This document shows, in pieces, positions 8,707-19,114 of a DNA stretch of 64,000 nucleotides. The DNA lies in NCBI RefSeq assembly GCF_008329905.1, contig NZ_CP032155.1:2046001-2110000 (forward strand), given 5' to 3'. Both the position numbers and the translations under genes were made by a program. A model generated the notes under the pieces. It worked only from the letters and a program-made list of their open reading frames with translations, did not search any database and was not told where the DNA came from. The first letter of the stretch is position 1. Every line of letters begins with the position of its first letter. The stretch is from Mycobacterium sp. ELW1 (GTDB lineage: Bacteria > Actinomycetota > Actinomycetes > Mycobacteriales > Mycobacteriaceae).

Positions 8707-9912
8707 TCAGGGCAGGACGATGGGTAGCCGTTCCCAGCCCCGCACGGTCGATGTCGGTGCCAGCTTGGCGTTCGCGTAGTCGATATCCCATTCGGGGAAG
8801 CGGTTGAGCAGCTCGTCGAGCGCAACCCGCCCCTCTAGCCGGGCCAGGTTGGCGCCGAGGCAGTAGTGGACACCTTTGCCGAACGTCAGATGGCTGATCG
8901 TGTCGCGGTGGATATTGAAGCTGTCAGGGTCGTCATAACGGCGCGGATCCCGATTGGCGGCGCCGAACAGCAGCAGCATCGCGCTGCCGGCGGGGACCGT
9001 CGTGCCGTAGCACTCGAAGTCTCTGAGCACATACCGTCCGACGTGCGGTCCGGTGGGTTCGAAGCGCAGCGTCTCGTCGATTGCGCGGTTCAGCAGCGAG
9101 CGGTCGTCGCGGACGTCGCGACGCTGGTCGGGGTGCTCGGCCAGGACCTTGGCCAGCCAGCCGATCAGCCGGCCGGTGGTCTCGTTGCCTGCGCCGGCCA
9201 CCACCTGGGTGTAGTGCAGCACCTCTGTGCGGGTCAGTTTGCGGGTGACGCCCTGGTCGTCGGTGAACTCGACGTTGAGCAGTGCGGTCATCAGATCGTC
9301 GGAGGGGTTGTTGGCCCGCCACTCGACGTAGTCGGCGTAGATCCGGCCGTCGGCGATGCGCTCGGGGTCGGCGACCTTCATCGGGGTGCCCGGCTTGGTG
9401 CGCAGGTTGGCGTCGTTGGCGTCGCGCACCGAAACCTGTTCAGATTCCGGGATTCCCAGCAACATGCCGATGACCCGCATCGGCATCATCGAGGCCAGTT
9501 CGGCGATGATGTCGAAGCCGCCCGAGCCGACCAGCGGATCGAGGCAGCCGACGCAGTACCGACGGATCTGGTCTTCGATCTCGGCCATCCGGCGGGGGGT
9601 GAACACCCGCGACATCAGGCCGCGCAGTTGAGTGTGGGCGGGCGGATCCTGGAACATCATCACGCCGCCGGGCATGTCGAAGTCGGACTTGATCAGCTCC
9701 AGGATGTCGCTGCGGCTGTTGGAGAACGTCTCCCAGTCCGACAGCGCGGCGTCGACGTCGGCGTGCCGCGACAACGTCCAGAAGTCGTAGCGCTCGTTGT
9801 GGTAGATCGGTGCCTCATCGCGCAGGCGGGCATACACCGGGTAGGGGTCGGCGACGATGGCGACGTCGTACGGGTCGTAATAGACGGTGTCGTTCGCAAT
9901 CGCCATATCCAT
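8707..9912 (-). CDS. Cytochrome P450 monooxygenase
   Basis: This is a 401-residue soluble bacterial P450. Seen in order are the I-helix oxygen-activation motif VVAGAGNETT, the K-helix ETLR (ExxR), and the heme-binding loop FGKGVHYCLG with the cysteine thiolate ligand near residue 351. The length and the DPPAHTQLRGLMSRVFTPRRM segment are typical of actinobacterial steroid, fatty acid or terpenoid hydroxylases. The substrate is unknown. No ferredoxin gene is adjacent. The start may be the ATG at 9912 or the one six bases later. A perfect palindrome 26 bases upstream suggests control by a TetR-like repressor not encoded next to it. Confidence 0.92.
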   Translation of the reverse strand: MDMAIANDTVYYDPYDVAIVADPYPVYARLRDEAPIYHNERYDFWTLSRHADVDAALSDWETFSNSRSDILELIKSDFDMPGGVMMFQDPPAHTQLRGLMSRVFTPRRMAEIEDQIRRYCVGCLDPLVGSGGFDIIAELASMMPMRVIGMLLGIPESEQVSVRDANDANLRTKPGTPMKVADPERIADGRIYADYVEWRANNPSDDLMTALLNVEFTDDQGVTRKLTRTEVLHYTQVVAGAGNETTGRLIGWLAKVLAEHPDQRRDVRDDRSLLNRAIDETLRFEPTGPHVGRYVLRDFECYGTTVPAGSAMLLLFGAANRDPRRYDDPDSFNIHRDTISHLTFGKGVHYCLGANLARLEGRVALDELLNRFPEWDIDYANAKLAPTSTVRGWERLPIVLP

Positions 9913-9937
9913 CCCCGGTCCTGGCCCCGTCGCGTGC

Positions 9938-9951
9938 TGAGCGATCGCTCA
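9938..9951. promoter_or_regulatory. 14-bp perfect palindrome upstream of the P450 gene
   Basis: The sequence TGAGCGATCGCTCA is fully symmetric and lies between the divergently oriented ends of the P450 start and the oxidase 3' end. Its length and composition resemble TetR-family operators. The regulator is not identified. Confidence 0.5.
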
Positions 9952-9995
9952 AACTCTCGGGTGGTGCCATGTCTAGCAGCCCCGGCGAGCGCTGG

Positions 9996-11381
9996 TCAAG
10001 GCCGTTGCGGGGCGAAAACGACGCCGGGGTTCAGGATGCCGGCCGGGTCGAAACTGTGCTTGATCCGCTGCATCAACGCCAGCTTGGCCGGATCCTCGAG
10101 CTCGCAGAAATAGTCGGCCTTGGCTCGCCCGACACCGTGTTCGCCGGAGATCGCCCCGCCCAGCGACATGCCGACAGCGAAGATCTCGGTGAGCAGCTTC
10201 TTGCGGGTCTTCGGGTCCTTGCAGAACAGCACGCCGTGCACGTTGCCGTCGCCGGCGTGTCCGCACCCGCTCATGCCGACACCCTCGGCCATCGCGATGT
10301 CGCGGGCCTTGCGCAGGAACTCCGGCATCGACGCCCGGGGCACGACGACGTCGATGATGTCGTCCGCACCGATCGCCTTCGCGGTCCAGAACACGTTCTC
10401 CCGTGCCACGATCAGCCTGCGCGCTGAATTACCTTGCAGTACATAGGCATCCAAGGCACCCCAGTCGCTGAGCAATGCACCCAGCGCGGTGGCGTCCTCG
10501 TCGAGGCGGTCGGTGTGATTGTTCTCCAGGGCGACGACGAGGTAGGCCGCGCACGTCTCGCGGATCTCCTCGGGAATGCCGAGCTCCAGCTTCTCGGCAT
10601 TGACGATCGCGGCCATCACGACGTTGTCGATGTACTCGACGATCGTCGGGTTCAGTCCGCTCGAGATCAGCTTCGGCACGGCGGCCATGACCTGGTCGAA
10701 ATCGTCGAACGGCGCCAGCACCGTGACGCTGTGCGCCAGCCTGGGCACCAGCTTGACGGTAACCTCCGTCGCCAGCGCCAGCGTGCCCTCGGAGCCGATG
10801 ATCAGCTGCGTGAGGTCGTACCCGGTGGAGATCTTGGACATCTTGCCGCCGGTACGGATGATCTCGCCGGTGGGCAGGACAGCCTGCAGGCCGAGCACGT
10901 TGTGGCGGGTGACCCCGTACTTCACCGCTCGCATGCCGCCGGCATTGGTCCCGACGTTGCCGCCGACGCTGGACGACAGCTCGCCGGGATACACCGTGTA
11001 ACTCAGTCCGACGCGGGCGGTCTCGGCATCGAGCTCGGTCAGGGTGACACCCGGCTGCACCACGGCGACGTGATTGTCGGTGTCGATCTCCACGATGGCG
11101 TTCATCCGCTCGAACGAGATCAGCAGCCCATCGGCGACCGGTTGGGCCGCACCCGACAGGCCGCAACCGGACCCTCGCGCCGTCACCGGAACATGGTGTT
11201 CGGTCGCGGTTTTCAGCAGCGCCGCGACCTCTTCGGCGGTGGCGGGCTTGGCGAGATACGCGGGCCGCTGCGCCGGGATGGTCAGCGCTTCGTCGTGGCT
11301 GTAGTCGTCGGAAATGGCGTCGCCGGTCAGTAGATGGGTGCGCCCGACGATGTCGGAGAAGAGTGCCGCCAGATCGGCCAT
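9996..11381 (-). CDS. FAD-linked oxidase, GlcD / D-lactate dehydrogenase family
   Basis: This is a flavoprotein of about 461 residues in the VAO/PCMH superfamily. The N-terminal FAD domain has VTARGSGCGLSGAA and the flavin-binding stretch YPGELSSSVGGNVGTNAGGM. The C-terminal cap ends with the family motifs GHAGDGNVH and GEHGVGRAKADYF. These place it with glycolate oxidase GlcD and D-2-hydroxyacid dehydrogenases, which pass electrons to quinone or an electron-transfer partner. The exact acid is not readable. I chose ATG 11381; a TTG two codons earlier is less likely. It ends 84 bases upstream of the P450 start, in the same direction. Confidence 0.9.
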   Translation of the reverse strand: MADLAALFSDIVGRTHLLTGDAISDDYSHDEALTIPAQRPAYLAKPATAEEVAALLKTATEHHVPVTARGSGCGLSGAAQPVADGLLISFERMNAIVEIDTDNHVAVVQPGVTLTELDAETARVGLSYTVYPGELSSSVGGNVGTNAGGMRAVKYGVTRHNVLGLQAVLPTGEIIRTGGKMSKISTGYDLTQLIIGSEGTLALATEVTVKLVPRLAHSVTVLAPFDDFDQVMAAVPKLISSGLNPTIVEYIDNVVMAAIVNAEKLELGIPEEIRETCAAYLVVALENNHTDRLDEDATALGALLSDWGALDAYVLQGNSARRLIVARENVFWTAKAIGADDIIDVVVPRASMPEFLRKARDIAMAEGVGMSGCGHAGDGNVHGVLFCKDPKTRKKLLTEIFAVGMSLGGAISGEHGVGRAKADYFCELEDPAKLALMQRIKHSFDPAGILNPGVVFAPQRP

Positions 11382-11390
11382 GGCCAAACC

Positions 11391-12941
11391 CTAGTCAGCG
11401 GGGCTCAGGATCGACAGCTCACCAGGGAAGATCGTCAGCTGATAAATGGTGCCGTCCGGTCCCTGAGCCAGTTTGACGGTGCTACCGGCTGTGGCGTCGA
11501 ACGTCACCTCGCGGATCAGCGACGTGTAGTCGGCACTGAATTTCAGGACCTTGATCCACCCGCGGATGTAGTCGGCGATGAACACCGTGTTCTGGTAGCC
11601 GGGACCGAAGGCGGCACCGGTGTAGAGCAGGACCGAGGTGATGGCCGCATTCCCGGCGGAGTGGTCGTAGGTGTAGATGGGATTGATGGAAGTGCACGTG
11701 GCGCAGACACCTTCGGCACCCGGCCAGCCGTAGTTGCCGCCCTTGGTGATGAGGTCGAGCTCCTCGACGGCGTTGTTGCCGACGTCGCCGGCCAGCAGGC
11801 GGCCGTCCGGGGTGAACTCGATTCGGAACGGGTTGCGCAGGCCGTACGCCCAGATCTGCGGCACCGCGTTCGGGGTGTTGACGAACGGATTATCTTGCGG
11901 TGCAGAGCCATCCGTTGGGTTCAGGCGCAAGATCTTGCCGTGGATGTTCGTCAGGTCCTGGGCGTTGGCACCGACGGTATTGTCACCGATTCCCCAGTAC
12001 AGCATGCCGTCCGGCCCGAAGAGCAGGTCGCCGCCCTGGTGATTGTTCTTCTCCTCGTCGACTGAACGGAACAGCGGCAGCGCGGAGTTGGGGTCGATGC
12101 CGTCGGCGGTGACGGTGTACCGAGACAGTTGGTAGTGGGCGTCGGTGGTCGTGTAGGCGACGTAGATGTACCCGTTGTCGGTGAAGTGGGGGTCCACCTC
12201 GATACCGAGCAGCCCGCGTTCGCCTTCGGTTCGGGTCGGGATGACGAGCAGAGGGTCGGGGCTCAGCGCGCCGTTCTGATACAGCCGGATGTCACCGGCC
12301 TTCTCGGTTATCAGAATCCGGCCGTCGGGCAGGACGACGAAGTCGGTGGGACTGGACAGGCCCGAAGCGATTGTTGTGCGGTCGAATACGGGCGGCCCGG
12401 TCGGTGTGGTGCCACACGCCATGATGGCGTCGTAGGTCCGTTCGGCAATGCGTTGCACCGCCTGCACCACCTGCTTGACCACCGGCTGCGCGGCGATCTG
12501 CTGTACGGCATCCTCGGCCTGCTTGCGCGCCCAGGCCAGCACCGCCCACGCACCGAACGGGTCGGGTGGTGGCTGCGGGATGGACGGTGGGCGCAGCTCC
12601 GACACGAAGAGCGCGCTGTAGGTCGCGACGGTCTTGATCACGTTGCAGGCGCAGGCGGTCACATCAGAGACGATCGAGTTCACCGATCTGGCCGTCGCGA
12701 CCGGCTTCACGAGTCGGTCGGCCTGCGGGCGCGGGGTCGCAGCGGCAGCCTTGCGGGCGTGGGCAGTCTGCGGTTGAGGGCGTGGGGCGGCCCGGCCGGT
12801 TCGTGGTGCGTGCGATGCGCTCGATCCGGAATCGGCTGCGGTGTCTGCCCACGCACTACCGGGCGCGGTCAGCAGCGCCCATCCGAAAAACAGCGCGGTG
12901 GCGATGATGCCAATGCGCGCAACGTATTTGGTGTGCACCAT
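11391..12941 (-). CDS. Secreted PQQ-dependent sugar dehydrogenase-type beta-propeller
   Basis: This is a 516-residue exported protein. Starting at ATG 12941, after a G-rich ribosome binding site, it has a signal peptide (ARIGIIATALFFGWALL, cleavage after SAWA), then an Ala/Pro-rich linker of about 60 residues. The propeller core (from about residue 195) carries the soluble glucose/aldose dehydrogenase motifs GERGLLGIEVDPHF, KNNHQGGDLLFGPDGMLYWGIGDN and GKILRLNPTDG. It would oxidise a sugar or alcohol outside the membrane with bound PQQ. I see no PQQ synthesis genes here. Cysteines CAC and CATC may form disulfides. Some members of this fold have no PQQ activity. Confidence 0.87.
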   Translation of the reverse strand: MVHTKYVARIGIIATALFFGWALLTAPGSAWADTAADSGSSASHAPRTGRAAPRPQPQTAHARKAAAATPRPQADRLVKPVATARSVNSIVSDVTACACNVIKTVATYSALFVSELRPPSIPQPPPDPFGAWAVLAWARKQAEDAVQQIAAQPVVKQVVQAVQRIAERTYDAIMACGTTPTGPPVFDRTTIASGLSSPTDFVVLPDGRILITEKAGDIRLYQNGALSPDPLLVIPTRTEGERGLLGIEVDPHFTDNGYIYVAYTTTDAHYQLSRYTVTADGIDPNSALPLFRSVDEEKNNHQGGDLLFGPDGMLYWGIGDNTVGANAQDLTNIHGKILRLNPTDGSAPQDNPFVNTPNAVPQIWAYGLRNPFRIEFTPDGRLLAGDVGNNAVEELDLITKGGNYGWPGAEGVCATCTSINPIYTYDHSAGNAAITSVLLYTGAAFGPGYQNTVFIADYIRGWIKVLKFSADYTSLIREVTFDATAGSTVKLAQGPDGTIYQLTIFPGELSILSPAD

Positions 12942-13164
12942 AGGTGCCCCCCGACAGGTTGGCCAGCCGACTGACGGCTGTGCCAATTCTGCCACCCCGA
13001 CAGCGTGGCGGTGGCAAATCTGTGAAGTCGCTGCACATGTTAGGAGCCCGGCCCGGAGGCGGGGCTCAAATCTGTCGTTGTGAGGTTCTCGAAAGCCGCA
13101 GCCAAAGTGATGCCCTCAGCAGGTCCTTGGTGAATTTCTCGACGCTGCCCGCCGCGTTGTGCCT

Positions 13165-16018
13165 ATGGTCTCGTCGTGCAGCAATTTGGGGGGCGTCGAT
13201 TCGGAACTCAGCGTGGTCGCGGAGGGGCGTAGGCCGCCCGCTGAGCTCAGCGCTACCGCCCTCCGCTGAGCTCAGCGCATCAACCGCGGGCGGAGAGCCT
13301 GCCGCGGCTCTGCTGCGGGCCAGCGCCGACGCGCTGCTTGATCCTCAGGTGCTCATGGAAGCGGCGAGGGATTCCGCTGGCCAGATCGTCGATTTCGTCT
13401 ACCGGGAAGTCAACCAGGCGACGTGTGATTACCTGGGGCTGTCCCGTGAGGAATTGATCGGTCGCAGCGTGGTGGAGACCATGCCAGGCATGAAGGGAGC
13501 GCTGCTCCTCGGTTACACACGGTGTGTGGACACCGGAAGCCGTTGGTTCTCAATGACTTCTGCTACGACACGGAAGATCTGCTCGACACCCGCCGCTACG
13601 ACATCAGAGCCACCCGAACGACGCCAGCCTCTATTACCGTCACCTGGCGCGATGTCACCGAGCGATTCCGTATCGCACAACACGCCGCAGAGTCCGAGGC
13701 GCGCTACCGCCGCTGTATCGACAACGCGGCTGTCGGCATGTGCCTGGTCTCACCGGAGGGTCGCCTCAGTGAGGTCAACGACGCGATGGCTCAGTTCTTC
13801 GGCTACGACACCGAAGCGATGAACGGGACGTCTTGGCAGGATTTCACCGGGCAGGAATACCTAGAAGCGGAACTGAATGACTTCAACGCCATTCTGCAAG
13901 GCCGCATTGACTCCTACCGGATGGTCAAACAGTACGTCCGTGCCGACGGTCATCCGATCTGGGGTGATCTGTCGGTGAGCTGTATTCGCGGCGAGGACGG
14001 CCATGTGGAGAACTTCGTCGCGCTGATTTCCGACATCACCGCCCGGGTGCAAGCAGACGAACGCAATCGCATTCTGGCTCAACAGCTTCAACAGGAGAAG
14101 GGCCAGCTCGCGGCCTCGGAAAGAAATTATCGCTTGCTCGTCGAGAACACCGCCGACGTGATCATCCACGCCCGGGACGGCAGGGCCGTTTGGGTCTCCC
14201 CGGCGGTTAAGGGCGTGCTGGGTGCATCTCCCGAGTACTGGGTGGGCCGGGAACTGCGGGAAGTCATTCCCCCAGAGGGGCAAGCGTCCCATGCCGAGAG
14301 GATGAAGGCGCTCGCCGAGGGGCCGTGCGGTCCAACAGCGCGCCGAGATGATTGCGGTCGATGGCACTAGACACTGGGTCCATCTGCATTCCCAGCCGTT
14401 CTACGACATCGACGGTCGCCAGGACGGTTTCGCCGCCTCGTTGCGTCTGATCGATGACGAGGTGGCTGTGGAAAAGGCACTGGAGGAAGCCCGCCGACTC
14501 CAGGCCCAAGCCGAGGAACGCTACCGCCGGGCGGTGGAGCACGCCGCCCTCGCCATATGCCTGGTCACCCCGGAGGGTCGCATCCTGGAGGTCAACGACG
14601 CGGCGTGTCAGCTCTTCGGCTACGACGCCGAAACGTTGAAGCAGAAGACCTGGCAGGAACTGACCCCGCCGGAGCACCTGGACAAGAGCGTGAAGGAAGT
14701 CAACGATCTTCACGAAGGCCGCATCGACTCCTTCCGGATCACCAAGCAATACATCCACGCCGATGGCCATCTGATCTGGGCTGATCTGTCGGTCAGCTGT
14801 CTCCGCGACCAGGAGCGAGTGGAGAGCCAAGTCGCCCTGATCACCGACATCACCGCCGAAGTAGAAGCCCGCGAACAGTTGGACCGCAAGCGACAGGCCG
14901 AAGCCAATGAACGTCTGCGCCGGGCGATGGAAAACGCGGGCGTAGGCATGTGCTTGATGAATTCGGGGGGTCGCGTCGAGGACGTCAACCATGAGATGTG
15001 TCGGTTCCTGGGCTATGACGCGGACACGCTGCTCCAGAAGACGTGGACTGAGGTGACCGACCCGGACTACTGCGAGGAGAACTGGACTCACATCACGGCC
15101 ATGGTGAAAGGCCACATCGACTCCTACCGGATGATCAATCAGTACATCCACGCCGACGGTCACACGATCTGGGGCGATCACTCGGTGACCTGCATTCGCG
15201 ACGACGACGGCCGCGTGGAGAGCTTCCTCGTCCAGGTCACCGACGTCAGCCCGGTTGAGCGGGAATTACGGGAACGGCTGGAGTTCTAGGAGTTCCTATC
15301 GCGTGCGATCGCCGAAGGACGCCTGGTCGCTTACGCCCAGCCGATCGTCGATGCCCGTACTGGTCAGCTGGTCGAAGAGGAACTTCTGGTCCGGATCGTG
15401 GGGCCCGATGGGCAGGTGATGGTGCCTACCGAGTTCCTTCCGCAAGCCCGGCGGTTCGGCATGATGCCGACCATCGACCGGTTCATGGTGGCCCGTGCTA
15501 TCGAGTTGAGCCGGGCGGGCCGCCGGGTGGCGGTGAACCTTTCGGCGGCATCCATCAACGATGCGGCGACCATCCTGGCGATCACCGAGGAACTGCGCCA
15601 AGGCGGTGACGCCGCCGCCCGGGTGTCGTTCGAGATCACCGAACACACAGCCCTGGCTTCCACCGATCTTGCCGAAAGCTTCTCTGACGACATGCGGGAG
15701 TTGGGCTGCCGGCTGGCGCTCGACGACTTCGGCACCGGCTTCGGCACGTTCATCGAACTTCGCGGAATGACGTTGAACTCGTTGAAGATCGACTCCACCT
15801 TCGTGCGCAACCTTTTGAGCAACCCCCAAGACGAAGCCGTTGTCCGGTCCATCATCGGCATCGCCACCGAATTCGGGCTGCTCACCACCGCAGAGGGCCT
15901 CGAAGACCCCGACACCCGGACCCGGCTGGTCGAACTCGGGGTCGATCGACTCCAGGGCTATCTCATCGGCGCGCCGGCACCGGCGACACCCTGCGTCGAT
16001 TCCGCGACCCCGCAATAA
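13165..16018 (+). pseudogene. Broken multi-PAS / EAL cyclic-di-GMP phosphodiesterase
   Basis: Joining frames gives one protein of about 940 residues: four or five PAS repeats (each with motifs like GMCLVSPEGRLSEVND and DGHPIWGDLSVSCIR) followed by an EAL domain. The EAL keeps its catalytic set: ELLVR in place of EAL, NLS, FEITEH, LDDFGTG, LKID, AEGLED and QGY. It is interrupted four times. A 25-base insertion bounded by a 16-bp repeat (13238-13278) stops the frame opening at ATG 13165. One base is missing near 13535-13540 and one is extra near 14320-14323. A TAG replaces GAG at 15287, exactly before the EAL domain. Intact, it would sense a signal through PAS domains and degrade c-di-GMP. A free EAL fragment might still be made from an internal start near 15398, but the ELLVR motif would be lost. 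Confidence 0.88.
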
Positions 16019-16118
16019 GTCAACGGCCAAATGCAAGTGCGCGGTATGCAGGTCATTGTTGTGCTGTCAGAATTGACCTCTGACACTCCGGTCACAGCCA
16101 GCAAATGCTTTGAAACGA

Positions 16119-16145
16119 GAAAAACCCTGCCTAAGCAGGGCTTTT
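16119..16145 (-). terminator. Rho-independent terminator of tRNA-Lys
   Basis: On the minus strand, CCCTGC, a 4-base loop and GCAGGG form a stem (16125-16140) followed by TTTTTC. It lies 9 bases past the tRNA 3' end. An opposing short T run makes it possibly bidirectional, also ending the broken PAS-EAL message. Confidence 0.8.
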
Positions 16146-16148
16146 CCA

Positions 16149-16224
<76 letters not shown>

Positions 16225-16388
16225 GAACCGCGTCAGCGACAATAACAAACACCACTGCAGAACATGAAATCCCGCTGGTGGGCTCGGTTGGGCCGCTGAT
16301 CTGCACGGTCGCCACCAGGCTGGATGTTCCCTTAGACTATTGCCAAACAATCCCAGCGTTCGCACAGCTAGCAGGATTTGAGGGCGGT

Positions 16389-17609
16389 ATGTGGCAGGTC
16401 GGCTCGCTGAACCGGCCGGGGCGTCGAACCCGGCTGGCGGCCCTTGCGATCATTCCCGCCCTCCTCATTGGTCTCAGCGGGTGCAGCAGCGGTGAGTCGG
16501 CGCCCGCACCGGTCAAGGTGATAGCCGACAAGGGCACGCCCTACGGCGACCTGCTCGTGCCCGAGCTGACGGCATCGGTCAAGGACGGCGCGGTTGACGT
16601 GCCGCTGGACCGCCCCGTGACGGTGAGCGCCACCGGCGGAGTGCTCGGGTCGGTGACGATGGTCAACGAGTCCGGCAAGCAGGTGGCCGGCACGCTGAGC
16701 CCCGACGGCGTGACGTGGTCGACCAGCGAGCCGCTGGGTTACAACAAGAGCTACACGCTGAGCGCGCAGTCGCTGGGTCTCGGTGGCGTGACGACCGAGA
16801 AGCTGACGTTCGAAACGCAGTCGCCGGAAAACCTGACGATGCCGTACCTGCTGCCTGGTGACGGTGAGGTCGTCGGCGTCGGTCAGCCGATCGCGGTGCG
16901 CTTCGACGAGAACATCCCGAACCGGCTTGCGGCCGAACGCGCGATCAAGGTGACCACCAACCCGCCCGTCGAGGGCGCCTTCTATTGGCTGAACAACCGC
17001 GAAGTGCGCTGGCGCCCGCAGAACTACTGGAAGCCGGGCACCACCGTCGACGTCCAGGCCAACACCTACGGGGTCGATCTCGGCGACGGGCTGTTCGGCC
17101 AGCAGAACCTGTCGTCCCGTTTCACCATCGGTGACGAGGTGATCGCGACGGCCGACGACAACACCAAGCAGCTGACCGTCCGGCGCAATGGCGAGGTCAT
17201 CAAGACCATCCCGATCTCGATGGGCAAGAACAGCACCCCGACCAACAACGGCGTCTACATCGTCGGCGACCGGTTGTCGCACATGATCATGGATTCGTCG
17301 ACGTACGGCGTTCCGTCCAACTCGCCCAACGGCTATCGGACTGAAGTGGATTGGGCCACCCAGATGTCCTACAGCGGCATCTACGTTCATTCCGCGCCGT
17401 GGTCAGTGGGCGCGCAGGGGTATTCCAACACCAGTCACGGCTGCCTGAACGCCAGCCCGAGCAATGCGCGGTGGTTCTACGACAACACCAAGCGCGGCGA
17501 CATCGTCGAAGTCCGCAACACCGTCGGCTCGACGTTGCCGGGCACCGAGGGCCTCGGCGACTGGAACATTCCGTGGCAGCAGTGGAAGGCCGGCAACGCC
17601 AACGCTTAA
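16389..17609 (+). CDS. ldtB: L,D-transpeptidase lipoprotein (LdtMt2/LppS type)
   Basis: This enzyme makes 3-3 cross-links in peptidoglycan and is the likely ortholog of Rv2518c. The 406-residue protein is a lipoprotein: positive N-terminus, hydrophobic core and lipobox LSGC with Cys32. Two immunoglobulin-like domains precede the YkuD catalytic domain. The catalytic motif [11 protein letters not shown] places the nucleophile at about Cys352, with HSAPW supplying the second histidine region. The C-terminal subdomain ends [11 protein letters not shown], as in the family. I chose ATG 16389 after GAGGGCGG; the frame continues upstream without a signal sequence. Carbapenem binding is known for this family. 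Confidence 0.95.
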   Translation: MWQVGSLNRPGRRTRLAALAIIPALLIGLSGCSSGESAPAPVKVIADKGTPYGDLLVPELTASVKDGAVDVPLDRPVTVSATGGVLGSVTMVNESGKQVAGTLSPDGVTWSTSEPLGYNKSYTLSAQSLGLGGVTTEKLTFETQSPENLTMPYLLPGDGEVVGVGQPIAVRFDENIPNRLAAERAIKVTTNPPVEGAFYWLNNREVRWRPQNYWKPGTTVDVQANTYGVDLGDGLFGQQNLSSRFTIGDEVIATADDNTKQLTVRRNGEVIKTIPISMGKNSTPTNNGVYIVGDRLSHMIMDSSTYGVPSNSPNGYRTEVDWATQMSYSGIYVHSAPWSVGAQGYSNTSHGCLNASPSNARWFYDNTKRGDIVEVRNTVGSTLPGTEGLGDWNIPWQQWKAGNANA

Positions 17610-18892
17610 TGCCGGTCGTCGAAGTTGCGGATGAACGACAGCACGCGGGGTGACAAGTGCGGGGGAGTCCACGGCTCGTGGGTTGACCCGGGCGCCGATT
17701 TCACAGCGTCCACACCCTTTTCGCCGCCGAATCGGCCGATCAGCTCTTTGACGGCGGCGACGTCCTCGGCGACAGTCGGGTACAGGATGTTGTCGATCTG
17801 CCCCTGCACGGCAGTGAGTTTCGGCTGGATCCCCTTGATCATGTCCAGCACGCTCGGATCGCGGCTCAGCACGGCGAGTTCGTCGGGCACCGGCCATCTC
17901 CTGCCCGGTTGATTCGCGCGTGCCGCCATGCGGTGACGGTCCAAGTGGACGTCCACATGTGGCTCGCCGTGTCGGCGTGCGGTGAACTGGTACCGCAGCG
18001 CGTCGCTGACGCCGTGCTGCAACCACTCGTTCAGCTCACTCAACCATCGGTAGTCGAATGACGACTCTCTGAGATCGTCGAACAACGCATCCACCGCCCG
18101 GGCCTGAGGGCTGTTGCGGCCGAATGCTTTCGCCGCGCTGGCGACCGACCGTTCCCGATGGCTGTGCAGGGCGCCGGTCACGGCTGCCAACGCTGACCCG
18201 ATTTTTTGGCGACGCTCGTCGTTGATGCGCTCGTCGAAGGTGGAACCATGGGTGGTCTGCAGATCGAGGACGATTCCGGTCACGACGTCGGACAACGTTT
18301 CGCTCTCGGCTGTGATGTGCTGCAACCACTCTCGGTTGACCATCGTCCGCAATCGGCCGTATGCCTCGCGATAGCGCTTGTTCTCGGAATTGGTGAGTGC
18401 GCACACCTTGTCGAATGTGATCCCGGTGTCTGCCGTCGGCCGCGCACCGGATGCCTGCAGGCTGGTGACCAGCTCGATGGTGCTGGCCTTGATCTCATCG
18501 GCCGGCGGCCCACCCTCGTGCAGCCAGCGTCCGCACTCGCGCCGCAACGTGCCCAGGCAGCGCTTGATCGAGGTGTGCATTGCTGACGCCGTCATCCGGT
18601 CCCGGATGTCTGCCGTGCGGTAGTAGTCGAGCGTCGCCGACGTCATCGCATGCGCGAGCGCTTGCAGGGTGCCAAGCACCACCAGGATCGCCGGGTCGTC
18701 CTGCGGCGGGGGGTCGGCTGCCGCGGCGCCCTGCCAGATCTCCCATGCGTCGGCGCAGTAGTCGAAGGGGTCGTCGGCATCGATGGCGTCGAGGGCCGCG
18801 CAGAACGCGTCGAGTCGGTCTGTCCAGACACCGAGAGGGCTGGCGTCGCCGGCGAACCCGCTCGATTCAGTGGTTACGTCGTGGCCGTGCAT
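17606..18892 (-). CDS. Unknown protein, long member of a local paralogous pair
   Basis: This is a 428-residue cytoplasmic protein with no recognised domain, mostly helical by composition and rich in Asp, Glu and Arg. Residues about 20-150 contain [35 protein letters not shown] and a [22 protein letters not shown] segment. These clearly match the smaller neighbour at 19115-19573. The C-terminal 270 residues are unique to this copy. ATG 18892 fits; a frame extension upstream is not homologous. It is convergent with ldtB, overlapping it by 4 bases. The pair sits beside tRNA-Lys and the element's left end, a typical variable spot. Confidence 0.75.
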   Translation of the reverse strand: MHGHDVTTESSGFAGDASPLGVWTDRLDAFCAALDAIDADDPFDYCADAWEIWQGAAAADPPPQDDPAILVVLGTLQALAHAMTSATLDYYRTADIRDRMTASAMHTSIKRCLGTLRRECGRWLHEGGPPADEIKASTIELVTSLQASGARPTADTGITFDKVCALTNSENKRYREAYGRLRTMVNREWLQHITAESETLSDVVTGIVLDLQTTHGSTFDERINDERRQKIGSALAAVTGALHSHRERSVASAAKAFGRNSPQARAVDALFDDLRESSFDYRWLSELNEWLQHGVSDALRYQFTARRHGEPHVDVHLDRHRMAARANQPGRRWPVPDELAVLSRDPSVLDMIKGIQPKLTAVQGQIDNILYPTVAEDVAAVKELIGRFGGEKGVDAVKSAPGSTHEPWTPPHLSPRVLSFIRNFDDRH

Positions 18893-19114
18893 GCTGCAAC
18901 CCTCCCCCCAGCTAAGCGGTGCAGTTATTACCCGACGGTAACTCATGTTCGAATAATTTCGTCGGTCAACTGCGACGAACGGCCGAAATCTTTATCGTTT
19001 CGGTGTTCCGGAGGAGTGGATCAACCCTCCTGAGCCGCGCGAAGACGGAATTCGAACCGCTGGTCAGACTGGACACCTGTCCGGCGTGCGCGGGATGGGA
19101 ACAAATCGTTGGTG

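Noticed and set aside
8866..10113. 415-codon frame antisense to the P450 gene
   Set aside because: Shadow frame; the P450 heme, I-helix and K-helix motifs define the coding strand.
13239..13277. Two identical 14-bp palindromes CGCTGAGCTCAGCG read as tandem operators
   Set aside because: They are the two ends of a 25-base insertion inside the coding frame; removal restores the reading frame, so duplication explains them better than an operator pair.
15398..16018. Stand-alone EAL gene
   Set aside because: The EAL sequence begins at 15290 immediately after the TAG and in frame with the PAS part; a start at 15398 would remove the ELLVR catalytic motif, so it belongs to the broken gene.
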